This document shows positions 39,058-46,643 of a DNA stretch of 64,000 nt, one piece after another (position 1 is the stretch's first letter; the number at the start of each line of letters is the position of its first letter). Location: assembly GCF_900107435.1 (NCBI RefSeq), contig NZ_FNPZ01000003.1, forward strand, positions 558,001-622,000, read 5' to 3'. The notes beneath the pieces were generated by a model. It did not search any database. It saw only the letters and a list, made by a program, of their open reading frames with translations, and was not told the DNA's origin. Origin of the DNA: Herbiconiux ginsengi (GTDB taxonomy: Bacteria; Actinomycetota; Actinomycetes; Actinomycetales; Microbacteriaceae). The position numbers and the translations under genes were made by a program.

Positions 39058-40823
39058 GCTTCTGTGCTCTCCAATGCGGTGCTGTCGTTCTCGGCTGCCA
39101 GCAGCGCGGCGACGCGCTCCCGCAGCAGGTTCTTCTGGATCTTGCCGACCGGGTTACGGGGCAGGGCCTCGATGGCCTCGAGCCGCTCCGGCCAGTAGTA
39201 CTTCGACACGCGCGCGGCGGCCAGGAACTCCTGCATCTCGGTGAAGCCGAGCGGTTCCTGCCCGTCGGCGGTCACCACGAACGCGCAGGCGCGCTCGCCG
39301 AGCCGCGGATCGGGCATCGCGACGATCGCGACATCCTTGACCCGCGGATGCGTGAACAGCAGGTTCTCGATCTCCACCACCGGGATCTTCTCGCCGCCGC
39401 GGTTGATGACGTCTTTGACCCGCCCGGTGACGTGCAGGAATCCGTCGGTGTCGACGATGCCGAGATCGCCGGTCTTGTACCAGCCGTCGGGCGTGAACAC
39501 CTCGGCGGTGAGGTCGGGGCGGTCGAGGTAGCCGAGGAAGAGGGTGGGGGAGAGCAGCTCGTAGTTGCCCTCGCGCCCGGCCGGCAACTCGGTGCCCTCG
39601 TCGTCGACGATACGGATGCGGATGCCGTCGAGCGGCCGCCCGTCGGTTCCCCAGGCGGAGCCCGGCGGGTCGCTCGGGGCCGACAGGGTGCCGAGGCAGG
39701 TCTCCGTGGTGCCGAACGCGCCGCAGACCGCGGTGTCGAGCACGCGGGTGGCGCGCTCGGCGAGCTCGCGGGGCACGGCGGCGCCGGTCGCCACGAAGAT
39801 GCGCAGGCTCGACGGTTGCGTCTCACCGCCCTCGACGGCTTCGACCACGTCCATCAGGAACGGGGTGGCCGCCTGAACGAAGCTGGCGTGCGCGCCGCCG
39901 AAGGCCTGCCGGAGGGCGACCTTCGGATCCCAGATCGGCTGCACGACGGATGCGACACCCAGCTGCCAGCTGAGCAGTAGGCCGTAGAGAAAACCGGTCT
40001 GGTGGGCGAGCGGGGAGGGGATGTAGATGCGGTCGTCGGTGGTGAGGCCGAGGTGAGCGACCTCCATGGCGGTGGCGAGATCGAGTGAGCGGTGCGCGTG
40101 CTGCACGCCCTTCGGCTCGCCCGTGGTGCCCGAGGTGAAGAGCAGTTGAGCGACATCCGTCTCGCTGGGCCGTCGCGCCGCGATCGCGGCCGGCTCGGCG
40201 TGCGCGGCAGCGGTGGCGGCGTCGAAGTCGTGCCATTCCCACGCCTGGAGCGTCGGCTCACTCGTCCCGAAGTGGGCAGAACGACCCCTTTCCACCCCAC
40301 TTTGGGACGAGTCGGCGGGAGCGGCGCCCGCGCGGGGCGCGCCCGAGGGGTCGGTGTCGCCGATCACGAGAACGTGCTCGACGAGCAGGGTGCGACCGCT
40401 CGCGGCGGCCTCGCGCACCACGGCGGCGAGCTCCTCGGCGTGGTGGCGCTTGCGGAACGAGCGCGGCAGCACCAGCACGCGTGCCTTCGCCCGGGCCAGC
40501 ACCATCGCCACCTCGCGCTCGCCGAACACGGGCATGATCGGAGCGACCACGGCGCCGATCTGCAACACGCCGAGTGTCACGGTGACGCACTCGGCCCAGT
40601 TGGGCAGCTGGAAGGCGACGGATTCGCCGGGCTGCACGCCCAGATCGAGCAGAACCGCGGAGACGCGGTCGGCCTCGGCCTTGAGCTCCGCCCAGCTCAG
40701 GGTGCGCGGGCGATCGCCGACCTCGATCACGGCCGGCGCATCCGGTTGCTCGCGGGCGAGCACATCGACGGCGGCGGTGACGCCGGGTGCAAAGGCGAAC
40801 GGAGCCGTTCCGGTGCCGCTCAC
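39054..40823 (-). CDS. Acyl-CoA ligase (AMP-forming)
   Basis: GTG 40823 overlaps the EPSP-synthase-like stop (GTGA). The 589-residue enzyme has the adenylation blocks LLFTSGTTGEPKGVQHAHRS (A3, residues about 235-255), GAFGTTETCLGT (A5), GWYKTGDLG (A7) and GRVKDVINRGGEKI (A8), with Lys in NPVGKIQKNLL (A10). It activates a carboxylic acid as its CoA thioester. An insert of about 35 residues (AAPADSSQSGVERGRSAHFG...) sits between about residues 155 and 190 in a loop; the DNA there is a palindromic repeat. The likely substrate is a shikimate-derived ring acid (inferred). Confidence 0.88.
   Translation of the reverse strand: MSGTGTAPFAFAPGVTAAVDVLAREQPDAPAVIEVGDRPRTLSWAELKAEADRVSAVLLDLGVQPGESVAFQLPNWAECVTVTLGVLQIGAVVAPIMPVFGEREVAMVLARAKARVLVLPRSFRKRHHAEELAAVVREAAASGRTLLVEHVLVIGDTDPSGAPRAGAAPADSSQSGVERGRSAHFGTSEPTLQAWEWHDFDAATAAAHAEPAAIAARRPSETDVAQLLFTSGTTGEPKGVQHAHRSLDLATAMEVAHLGLTTDDRIYIPSPLAHQTGFLYGLLLSWQLGVASVVQPIWDPKVALRQAFGGAHASFVQAATPFLMDVVEAVEGGETQPSSLRIFVATGAAVPRELAERATRVLDTAVCGAFGTTETCLGTLSAPSDPPGSAWGTDGRPLDGIRIRIVDDEGTELPAGREGNYELLSPTLFLGYLDRPDLTAEVFTPDGWYKTGDLGIVDTDGFLHVTGRVKDVINRGGEKIPVVEIENLLFTHPRVKDVAIVAMPDPRLGERACAFVVTADGQEPLGFTEMQEFLAAARVSKYYWPERLEAIEALPRNPVGKIQKNLLRERVAALLAAENDSTALESTEA
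40260..40312. repeat. GAYYCGTC hairpin E inside the acyl-CoA ligase coding region
   Basis: ACTCGTCCCGAAGTGGG (40260-40276) pairs with 40296-40312 over 17 bp with one G/T wobble. It belongs to the hairpin family found at gene ends (48.4, 50.0, 60.5 and 61.6 kb), but here it lies in a coding region, keeps the frame and encodes a loop of low conservation. Confidence 0.65.
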
Positions 40824-42196
40824 GAGGCGAGCGCCTGCTCGGAGCGCGACTTCTCGGCGCCCGCGAGCGAGGTGATCGCCATGTCGAGCCCGACGCTCGT
40901 CATCGCTTGGAGGAACGTGGGATAGGAGATGCGGTAGGCGCGCGGATAGGTGAGCCGCGACTCCCCGTCGGCGCGTGTGGCCGCGACGGAGAGCGACATC
41001 AGCACTCGGTGGTCGTTGAACGACGACATCGGGGCCCCGCGCAGCTCGTCGACGCCGGTGATGAGCAGCTCCGATCCGGTGTCGACGAGGTCGCCGCCGA
41101 GCTTGTTGAGCTGCAGCATCGCGTTCACCCGGTCGGACTCCTTGAGCCGGATGTGCGACACGTTGCGGAGCCTCGAGGTGCCGTGCGCGAAGCTCGCCAG
41201 GGCGGCCAGCACGGGCAGCAGATCGGGAATGGGCTGGCAATCGATGTCGAGCGGGTTCAGCTCGATGCCGTCGTGCCGCACGCGCACGAATCCGGTCTCC
41301 TCGTCGTGCTCCATCGGGAGGCCCATCGCGGCGACGAGGTCGAGGAACTCGGCCTCGGGGTGGTCGGTCTCGGCCGAGGTGGTGGCGGTGAGCCCCCGGA
41401 ACAGCACGTCGGAGGGGTGGATCGCGGCGGCCGCGAGCCCGAACGCGGCCGAGCCGATGTCGGGCGGGATCGTGTAGTCGGTCGCGGTGGCCGTCTGGCC
41501 GGCGGGGATCGTGAAGGTGCGCCAGTCGTCGGAGTGCTCGACCACGAGCCCCCAGTGCCGCATCATCCGCACCGTCAACTCGACGTAGGGCCGTTCGTTG
41601 AGCTCGCCGATCACCTCGACGGTCGTCTCCTTCTCGGCGAAGGGGGCGAGCAGGAGCAACCCCGAGAGCCATTGCGACAGCGTGCCCGGGATGGTGACGT
41701 GACCGCCGGCGGGGGCGCCCGGCTGCACCGTGATGGGCGGGCGGTCGTTGTCGGCGGAGTACTTCACGCCGAGCTGCCCGAGCGAGTCGAGCAGCGCCTT
41801 GATGGGGCGGCGGCGGAAGTACTTCATCCCGGTGAGGGTGATGGGCCGGTCGGCGAGCGACGCGAGACCCGTCATGAAGTACAGGGTGGTGCCGGAGGAG
41901 CCGACGTTCAGCACGCCCTGAGCCGAGATCGAGCCGTGGTCCACCACGTCGTTGCGGGTGTGGTAGCGGCCGCCGTGCACCACGTAGGTGTCGCCGTCGA
42001 TGTCGATACGGGTGCCCAGCGCGCGGAGCACGCCCACCGTCCAGACCACCTGCCGGGTCTCGGAGAGGCCGCGCACGACGCTGCGCCCTGGAGCCAGCGA
42101 CGCCAGCACGAGGGCACGATGCGCATGGTATTTGGATACGGGGATGTTCAGCTCACCGCGGATCGGGGTCTCGGAACCGCTTACGAACAACTGCAC
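40820..42196 (-). CDS. EPSP-synthase-like enzyme (AroA-family), first gene of the operon
   Basis: GTG 42196 has an ideal AGGAGG 8 bases upstream and begins VQLFVSGSETPIRGELNIPV. The 458 residues form the two-domain inverse alpha/beta-barrel of the AroA/MurA family: VSKYHAHRALVLASLAPG, GVLRALGTRIDIDGDT, NVGSSGTTLYFMTGLASL (G-N-S-G-T-T-like), SQWLSGLLLLAPFA, DIGSAAFGLAAAAI and RNVSHIRLKESDRVNAMLQL-N-K-L-G. K-E-S-D-R is an AroA signature. It is unlikely to be housekeeping AroA given the CoA-related operon; a diverged paralogue for ring chemistry on shikimate, as reported for AnsJ-type proteins, fits better. Basis: motifs seen, function inferred. Confidence 0.8.
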   Translation of the reverse strand: MQLFVSGSETPIRGELNIPVSKYHAHRALVLASLAPGRSVVRGLSETRQVVWTVGVLRALGTRIDIDGDTYVVHGGRYHTRNDVVDHGSISAQGVLNVGSSGTTLYFMTGLASLADRPITLTGMKYFRRRPIKALLDSLGQLGVKYSADNDRPPITVQPGAPAGGHVTIPGTLSQWLSGLLLLAPFAEKETTVEVIGELNERPYVELTVRMMRHWGLVVEHSDDWRTFTIPAGQTATATDYTIPPDIGSAAFGLAAAAIHPSDVLFRGLTATTSAETDHPEAEFLDLVAAMGLPMEHDEETGFVRVRHDGIELNPLDIDCQPIPDLLPVLAALASFAHGTSRLRNVSHIRLKESDRVNAMLQLNKLGGDLVDTGSELLITGVDELRGAPMSSFNDHRVLMSLSVAATRADGESRLTYPRAYRISYPTFLQAMTSVGLDMAITSLAGAEKSRSEQALAS

Positions 42197-42312
42197 GCCA
42201 GTGCACCTCCTGAAGATGTGTCGCGGGCTCCGGCAAGTGGAGTCGCACAGGCAACGAAAAGGTATCGGGGTCAATCTTGCCACTTCGGATGGGGTGGCGT
42301 TGCCCGATCCGA

Positions 42313-43134
42313 TCAGAGCGTGGTGCGCGTCAGGGGGCGATCGCTGCCGGCGACGCGGATGTCGACCGACTGCAGCTCGCTGGTCGGGATGCTCGTCGAG
42401 GCCGACAGGTTTCCTGCCCTCTCGCCGCCCGCCGACCAGCTGGCGACCGTGGTCTCGGCGCCCTGCGCATCCGTCACCACCAGGTCGTAGGTGATGGTGT
42501 CGGATCCGGGGTACACGGGGCGGTCGGCGCCGTAGGTGCAGCTCCAGTCGAACCGGGTGCCCCAGGTCTTCTCCGTGATGGCGAGTTCGGCGTCGACGAA
42601 TCCGGGCTCGACCTGCGCCATGGCGCGCGCGATGCCGTCGCCGGGTGTGCCCTCGGTGCCTGCACCGTCGGTCGGGACAGCCGTCGGGCTCGCCGTGTCG
42701 ATCGCGAGCGGCGTTTCGGGCGCGCCGGCCGACCCCAGCCCGAATCCGGCGAACAGGCCGGCGACGGCGAGCACCGCGCCGACCCCGGCCACCAGGCCGA
42801 TCGTGCGGCGCCGCGTGCGGGTGCGCCGGCGCCGCACCGAGCGAGCGAGATGCCGCACGAGGTCGGGCTCGGCGGGAGGGAGGGCAGGCGGCGTGGTCGG
42901 CGTGACCGACTCGTCGAGCAGCGCCACGGCTTCGGCGGGGCTCAGCTTGCCCAGGATGCCGGGGAGGCCCGCGAGTTCGGCGACCGCGGCGGTGCAGGCC
43001 GGGCAGGAGGCCAGGTGCCGTTCGAAGGCGCGGCGCTCCTCAGGTCCGAGCATGCCGAAGACGTAGGCGGCATCCCAATCCCGATACGGATCGTGGGCGC
43101 GGTCGGGGTCGAAGGACGCGTTCGGGTCGGTCAT
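42313..43134 (-). CDS. Anti-sigma factor with zinc-binding domain
   Basis: ATG 43134 overlaps the sigma gene stop (ATGA). The 273-residue protein has an N-terminal zinc-binding anti-sigma motif HLASCPACTAAVAELAG (H-x3-C-x2-C), a linker, an Arg-rich stretch (RRRRTRTRRRTIG) leading to one membrane helix (LVAGVGAVLAVAGLFAGFGL), and an extracytoplasmic domain of about 140 residues with IPTSELQSVDIRVAG. This is the RskA/RslA-like layout. It would sequester the ECF sigma factor until a signal outside the membrane is sensed. Confidence 0.85.
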   Translation of the reverse strand: MTDPNASFDPDRAHDPYRDWDAAYVFGMLGPEERRAFERHLASCPACTAAVAELAGLPGILGKLSPAEAVALLDESVTPTTPPALPPAEPDLVRHLARSVRRRRTRTRRRTIGLVAGVGAVLAVAGLFAGFGLGSAGAPETPLAIDTASPTAVPTDGAGTEGTPGDGIARAMAQVEPGFVDAELAITEKTWGTRFDWSCTYGADRPVYPGSDTITYDLVVTDAQGAETTVASWSAGGERAGNLSASTSIPTSELQSVDIRVAGSDRPLTRTTL

Positions 43135-43637
43135 TCGGTCACCCCCCTTTCCTGCAGGGCGAGGCGGAGCGCTCGCAATGCGTAGTGGATGCGGGAGCGC
43201 ACCGTGCCCACCGGCACGTTCTCCCGCTCGGCGATCTCGGCGGCGGATTGGCCGAGGTAGTAGGAGCTCACGATGGCGGTGCGGTGCTCGAGTGACAGCG
43301 ACAGCAGCGCGTCGGAGAGCAGCCATTTGTCGAGCACCGCATCCGTCTCGTCGTGCACGCCACGATCGGGTACCTCGTCGGTCGGGAACTCGTGCGCATG
43401 GCGGGCGCTGCGGCGATCGTCGATCACCAGGTTGCGGGCCACGGTGAAGAGCCAGGAGCGGGCGGCCTCGTCGCTCTGCTCGAGGATGGCCGGCGACCGC
43501 CAGGCGCGCAGCAGCGACTCCTGCACCACGTCTTGCGCGAAATTCTGGTCGTGGGTGAGGCGCACGACGTACCGGAAGAGCGCCGGCCCGTGGGCGTCGT
43601 GGATCGCCCGCAGCAGCTCGGCTTGATCCTCGGACAT
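43131..43637 (-). CDS. ECF sigma factor (SigK/SigL-like)
   Basis: ATG 43637 with GGAGG just upstream. The 168-residue protein has sigma-2 (LFRYVVRLTHDQNFAQDVVQ, ESLLRAWRS) and sigma-4 (LSLEHRTAIVSSYYLGQSAA, EIAERENVPVGTVRSRIHYA). It has the size and order of the SigK/SigL group of actinobacteria, which are paired with zinc anti-sigma factors as here. A TGAAC-N17-CGTT promoter-like match lies just upstream on its own strand, so autoregulation is likely. Confidence 0.9.
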   Translation of the reverse strand: MSEDQAELLRAIHDAHGPALFRYVVRLTHDQNFAQDVVQESLLRAWRSPAILEQSDEAARSWLFTVARNLVIDDRRSARHAHEFPTDEVPDRGVHDETDAVLDKWLLSDALLSLSLEHRTAIVSSYYLGQSAAEIAERENVPVGTVRSRIHYALRALRLALQERGVTE

Positions 43638-43656
43638 CGATACCTCCAACCACCAC

Positions 43657-43682
43657 AACGGGAGGAGGGGCGGTTGCGTTCA
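43657..43682 (-). promoter_or_regulatory. ECF-type promoter of the sigma/anti-sigma operon
   Basis: On the minus strand, TGAAC (43682-43678) is followed after 17 bases by CGTT (43660-43657), 19 bases before the sigma-factor ATG. The motif matches the SigK/SigL-type -35/-10 consensus (TGAAC ... CGT) and its twin on the other strand, implying autoregulation by the sigma factor. Confidence 0.6.
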
Positions 43683-43683
43683 A

Positions 43684-43718
43684 TTGTGGGCCCGATCCGG
43701 TGCAGATCAGGCCCACAA
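43684..43718. promoter_or_regulatory. 14-bp inverted repeat between divergent ECF promoters
   Basis: TTGTGGGCCCGATC (43684-43697) and GATCAGGCCCACAA (43705-43718) form a 14-bp dyad with one mismatch and a 7-base spacer. It lies between the two TGAAC promoters. It could be an operator for another regulator or a transcript-separating hairpin. Confidence 0.45.
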
Positions 43719-43738
43719 CTGGGATCCGGCTGGGAGCC

Positions 43739-43764
43739 TGAACGATTCCGGGTCATGCACCGTC
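43739..43764 (+). promoter_or_regulatory. ECF-type promoter of the COG4315-like lipoprotein gene
   Basis: TGAAC (43739-43743) is followed after 17 bases by CGTC (43761-43764), 38 bases before the ATG at 43803. It has the same spacing and elements as the sigma-operon promoter on the opposite strand, so this lipoprotein is a probable direct target of the sigma factor. Confidence 0.6.
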
Positions 43765-43802
43765 TTCCCCTTCGACAGGCTGAAACCATCGAAGGAGCCA
43801 TC

Positions 43803-44333
43803 ATGAACACTCGAATCACTCTCGCTGCCGCCGCCGCCGCGGTCGCCCTCCTGGCGCTCGCCGGATGCTCGTCCAGCGGATCGTCGGGCAGCTCGGCCGG
43901 CACGTCACCCGACAGTTCGTCCAGCTCGTCGTCGGGCACCTCCTCGGGCACGGCCGAGGTCAGCACCGCGAATTCGTCGCTCGGTGAGATCGTGGTCGAC
44001 GGCACGGGCATGACCGCGTACTACTTCGACAAGGACACCGCCGGCTCGGGCACGAGCGCGTGCACGGGCGACTGCGCGAAGCTGTGGCCGGCCATCGAAT
44101 CGGCGACCACGACCCCCGTCGTCGACGGCGTCAGCGGAACCGTCGCCACCATCGAGGGCGTCGACGGCGGCAACCAGATCACCATCGACGGACGCCCGAT
44201 CTACACCTTCGCGAACGACAAGAAGCCCGGTGACGTGGCCGGACAGGGTGTCGGAGGAATCTGGTTCGCGGTCTCGCCCTCGGGTGAGGAGCTCACCTCG
44301 GCCACTCCCGCGTCATCCGGAGCCGGCTACTAG
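43803..44333 (+). CDS. COG4315-like secreted lipoprotein
   Basis: ATG 43803 with GAAGGAG upstream. A lipoprotein signal (MNTRITLAAAAAAVALLALA, lipobox L-A-G-C) is followed by a Ser/Gly-rich tether (SSSSGTSSGT...). The domain has two copies of the secreted repeat of COG4315: GEIVVDGTGMTAYYFDKDTA, then CTGDCAKLWPAIE (C-T-x-x-C-x-x-x-W-P), and a second unit NQITIDGRPIYTFANDKKPG then GVGGIWFAVSP. The family binds no known ligand; it appears often as a target of SigK/SigL-type sigma factors. Consistent with that, an ECF promoter lies upstream. Confidence 0.85.
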   Translation: MNTRITLAAAAAAVALLALAGCSSSGSSGSSAGTSPDSSSSSSSGTSSGTAEVSTANSSLGEIVVDGTGMTAYYFDKDTAGSGTSACTGDCAKLWPAIESATTTPVVDGVSGTVATIEGVDGGNQITIDGRPIYTFANDKKPGDVAGQGVGGIWFAVSPSGEELTSATPASSGAGY

Positions 44334-44338
44334 GGCCG

Positions 44339-46069
44339 CTACGGGGTCACGAACACCCCCGCGGCCAGGTCGGCGGGCGCTTGGCTCTTCATCAAGAAGT
44401 GCTGCTTCTTGCCCGTGGCCGTGTAGGGCAGTTCATCGACGAAGGCGTAGCGCCGCGGCCGCTTGAAGCGGGCGAGGGCGACGCTGTCCTGGCAGAAGCG
44501 GTCGAGCTCGGTCGCGGCGGCGGCCGGGTCCTCGAGCGAGCCGGGGCGGCGCTGCACGTAGGCCACGACGACCTCGCCCCATTCCGCATCCGGAACCGCC
44601 GTCACGATGCTGTCGGCGACTCCCGGATGCCCGGCCAGCACCTCCTCGATCTGCACCGGATGCACGTTCTCACCGCCCGAGATGATCATGTCGTCCTTGC
44701 GCCCCACGATCGTCACGATCTCGTCGCCGTTCCAGGTGGCGAGGTCGCCGGGGTACACCCAGCCGTCGCGGAACTTCTTCTCCTGCTCCGCGGCGTTGTG
44801 CATGTAGGCGTAGCCGCTCTTCACCGAGCGCATGATCACTTCGCCCACCGTGCTGCCGTCCTGCGGCACGGTGTCGGTCGGATCGGCCATCCGGTCGGGG
44901 TAGACGTTCACCACCACCACGTCGTCGTCGAGACAGGCGCGACCGGATGCGCCCGCCGCGTCGGGCAGGTCGTCGGGGCGCAGGTAGGTGTTCCAGAACG
45001 CCTCCGTGGTGCCGTAGCCGTTCGCGATGCGCGGCGTGATGGTGCGCTGGTAGCGCAGGGCTGCGGCACGCTCGAGCGGCGCGCCCATGGTGACGATGCC
45101 GGAGAGCGAGGAGAGGTCGCGCGGCCGGGCCTCCTGCTCGTCGGCCAGGCGCTCGAGGTTCGTGGGCGCCCCGATCACGTAGGTGAGGCCGTGCCGCTCC
45201 ACGAGGTCGAGCACGAGCCCGGGCTCGAACTGCGGCAGCGTCACCACCTCGGAGCCCACGTAGAAGGCGGTGTTGGGCCCGGCGCAGTAGTTGCCGCCGC
45301 GATGGAACCAGGGCGACATGTTCATGGTCTTGTCGGTGGGCCCGAGCGGGAAGTGCATGATCGCGTCGTGCGCGGTGAGCACCTCGTTGAGGCTGGTCAG
45401 CGGCACTGCCTTCGGCATGCCGGTGGTGCCGGAGGTGTAGAGGCGGGAGGTCTCATCCCACACCGAACCGCCCTCGGGGGCGCGGAAGGTCGGGGCGCCT
45501 TCGACGAGCAGGTCGGCGAACGGGATCGTGCCCGGCACGAGCTCGATCGCGGCGGCCACGGCGGCCCCGTCGCCGACCGCGACGAGCACCTCGGGAACGA
45601 AATCGGTCAGGCCGAGCGCGGTGCGGACATCCGGGGCCGCCGACGCTTCGTAGACGAAGATCCGCGGCTTCGACTCGCCCAGGATGTGCGCCGTCTCGGC
45701 CGGCGCGAGCCGGAAGTTCATCGGCGACGACACCGCCCGCAGCCCCTGGGATGCGACGTACAAGAAGGCGAACTCGGGCCGGTTCATCAGCTGGTAGCCC
45801 ACGATGTCACCCACCCCGATGCCGTGTTCGGCGAGCCCGGCGACGAGCGCTCCGGTGATCTCGCCGAGCTGCCGATAGGTCCAGGACTCGCCCGTGGTCG
45901 AATCGGTGATCGCGGCGCGGTTCGCGTACCGGTGCGTGTTGCGCTCCACCGCCGAGGCGTAGGTGAAATGCTGCTCGAACACCTGGCGCAACGCCGTGGG
46001 GTCGTAGTCGGTGTTGCCGGCCGATGCGGCCGCGGCGGTGGTGTGTGCGGAGGGGGCGCTGATGCTCAT
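44339..46069 (-). CDS. AMP-dependent acyl-CoA synthetase
   Basis: The 576-residue enzyme has the ANL blocks SRLYTSGTTGMPKAVPLTSL (A3), MNMSPWFHRGGNYC, NGYGTTEAFWNTY (A5), GWVYPGDLATW (A7), GRKDDMIISGGENVHPVQIE (A8) and the Lys in YTATGKKQHFL (A10). It resembles fatty-acyl or propionate-type CoA ligases that act on medium- or long-chain acids. ATG at 46069. It is convergent with the lipoprotein gene (6-bp gap). It stands apart from the operon above, so it is probably a separate fatty-acid activating enzyme. Confidence 0.88.
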   Translation of the reverse strand: MSISAPSAHTTAAAASAGNTDYDPTALRQVFEQHFTYASAVERNTHRYANRAAITDSTTGESWTYRQLGEITGALVAGLAEHGIGVGDIVGYQLMNRPEFAFLYVASQGLRAVSSPMNFRLAPAETAHILGESKPRIFVYEASAAPDVRTALGLTDFVPEVLVAVGDGAAVAAAIELVPGTIPFADLLVEGAPTFRAPEGGSVWDETSRLYTSGTTGMPKAVPLTSLNEVLTAHDAIMHFPLGPTDKTMNMSPWFHRGGNYCAGPNTAFYVGSEVVTLPQFEPGLVLDLVERHGLTYVIGAPTNLERLADEQEARPRDLSSLSGIVTMGAPLERAAALRYQRTITPRIANGYGTTEAFWNTYLRPDDLPDAAGASGRACLDDDVVVVNVYPDRMADPTDTVPQDGSTVGEVIMRSVKSGYAYMHNAAEQEKKFRDGWVYPGDLATWNGDEIVTIVGRKDDMIISGGENVHPVQIEEVLAGHPGVADSIVTAVPDAEWGEVVVAYVQRRPGSLEDPAAAATELDRFCQDSVALARFKRPRRYAFVDELPYTATGKKQHFLMKSQAPADLAAGVFVTP

Positions 46070-46168
46070 GAGACCTCGTTCTGTTCGGATTCCAGGTATA
46101 CAGCGCCGAACACCGCGCAGTCATCCCGAACCCTTGCGCCGGCGTCTCCGACGTGCCCAGACTGTCTC

Positions 46169-46546
46169 ATGGCCGACGACGTCACCGCCCCTGTTTCCGC
46201 CTGGATCGACGGCTACCGCCGAGCGTGGGAGTCGAATCATCCGGATGACATCCGGGCCCTCTTCGCCGAAGACGGCGAGTACCGCACCGAGCCCTACGCC
46301 GACCCCTGGACGGGTCACGAGGAGATCGTGGCCGGCTGGCTCGAGGCGCAGGACGACCCGGGCGAGACGACGTTCTCGTGGCATCCGGTCGCCGTCGACG
46401 GCCCCGTCGCGGTCGTGCAGGGCACCACCGTCTACTCCGGCGGGCCGGTCTACAGCAACCTCTGGGTCATCCGCCTCGCCGACGACGGGCGGGCCAGCGA
46501 GTTCACGGAGTGGTGGATGGAGCAGAACATCGACGCCGGGGGCTGA
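46169..46546 (+). CDS. SnoaL/NTF2-like protein, 125 aa
   Basis: ATG 46169. The protein has the cone-shaped NTF2-like pattern: helices WIDGYRRAWESNHPDDIRAL, FAEDGEYRTEPYADPWTGHE, then strands VVQGTTVYSGGPVYSNLWVI and ASEFTEWWMEQN. The conserved residues of the fold are present, but the catalytic set is not defined. It might be an isomerase/hydratase-type or binding protein. It is divergent from the acyl-CoA synthetase gene, about 100 bp apart. Confidence 0.75.
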   Translation: MADDVTAPVSAWIDGYRRAWESNHPDDIRALFAEDGEYRTEPYADPWTGHEEIVAGWLEAQDDPGETTFSWHPVAVDGPVAVVQGTTVYSGGPVYSNLWVIRLADDGRASEFTEWWMEQNIDAGG

Positions 46547-46643
46547 CCGCCGCGAGGTCTGTACCCGCGAGGCGTCGACTGTTAGGGTGAGCGGCACCGA
46601 CGGCGGGGTCGAGCCTGCCGTCCGTGGACCTCAGGGGGACCAG

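Noticed and set aside
40824-41672. N-terminal extension of the acyl-CoA ligase frame
   Set aside because: It overlaps the EPSP-synthase-like gene and is Arg-rich; the GTG at 40823 coincides with the GTGA coupling.
42197-42312. Clear sigma-70 promoter for the five-gene operon
   Set aside because: A TTGACC is present but no good -10 lies at 16-18 bases, so no promoter was called; only the AGGAGG ribosome site is firm.
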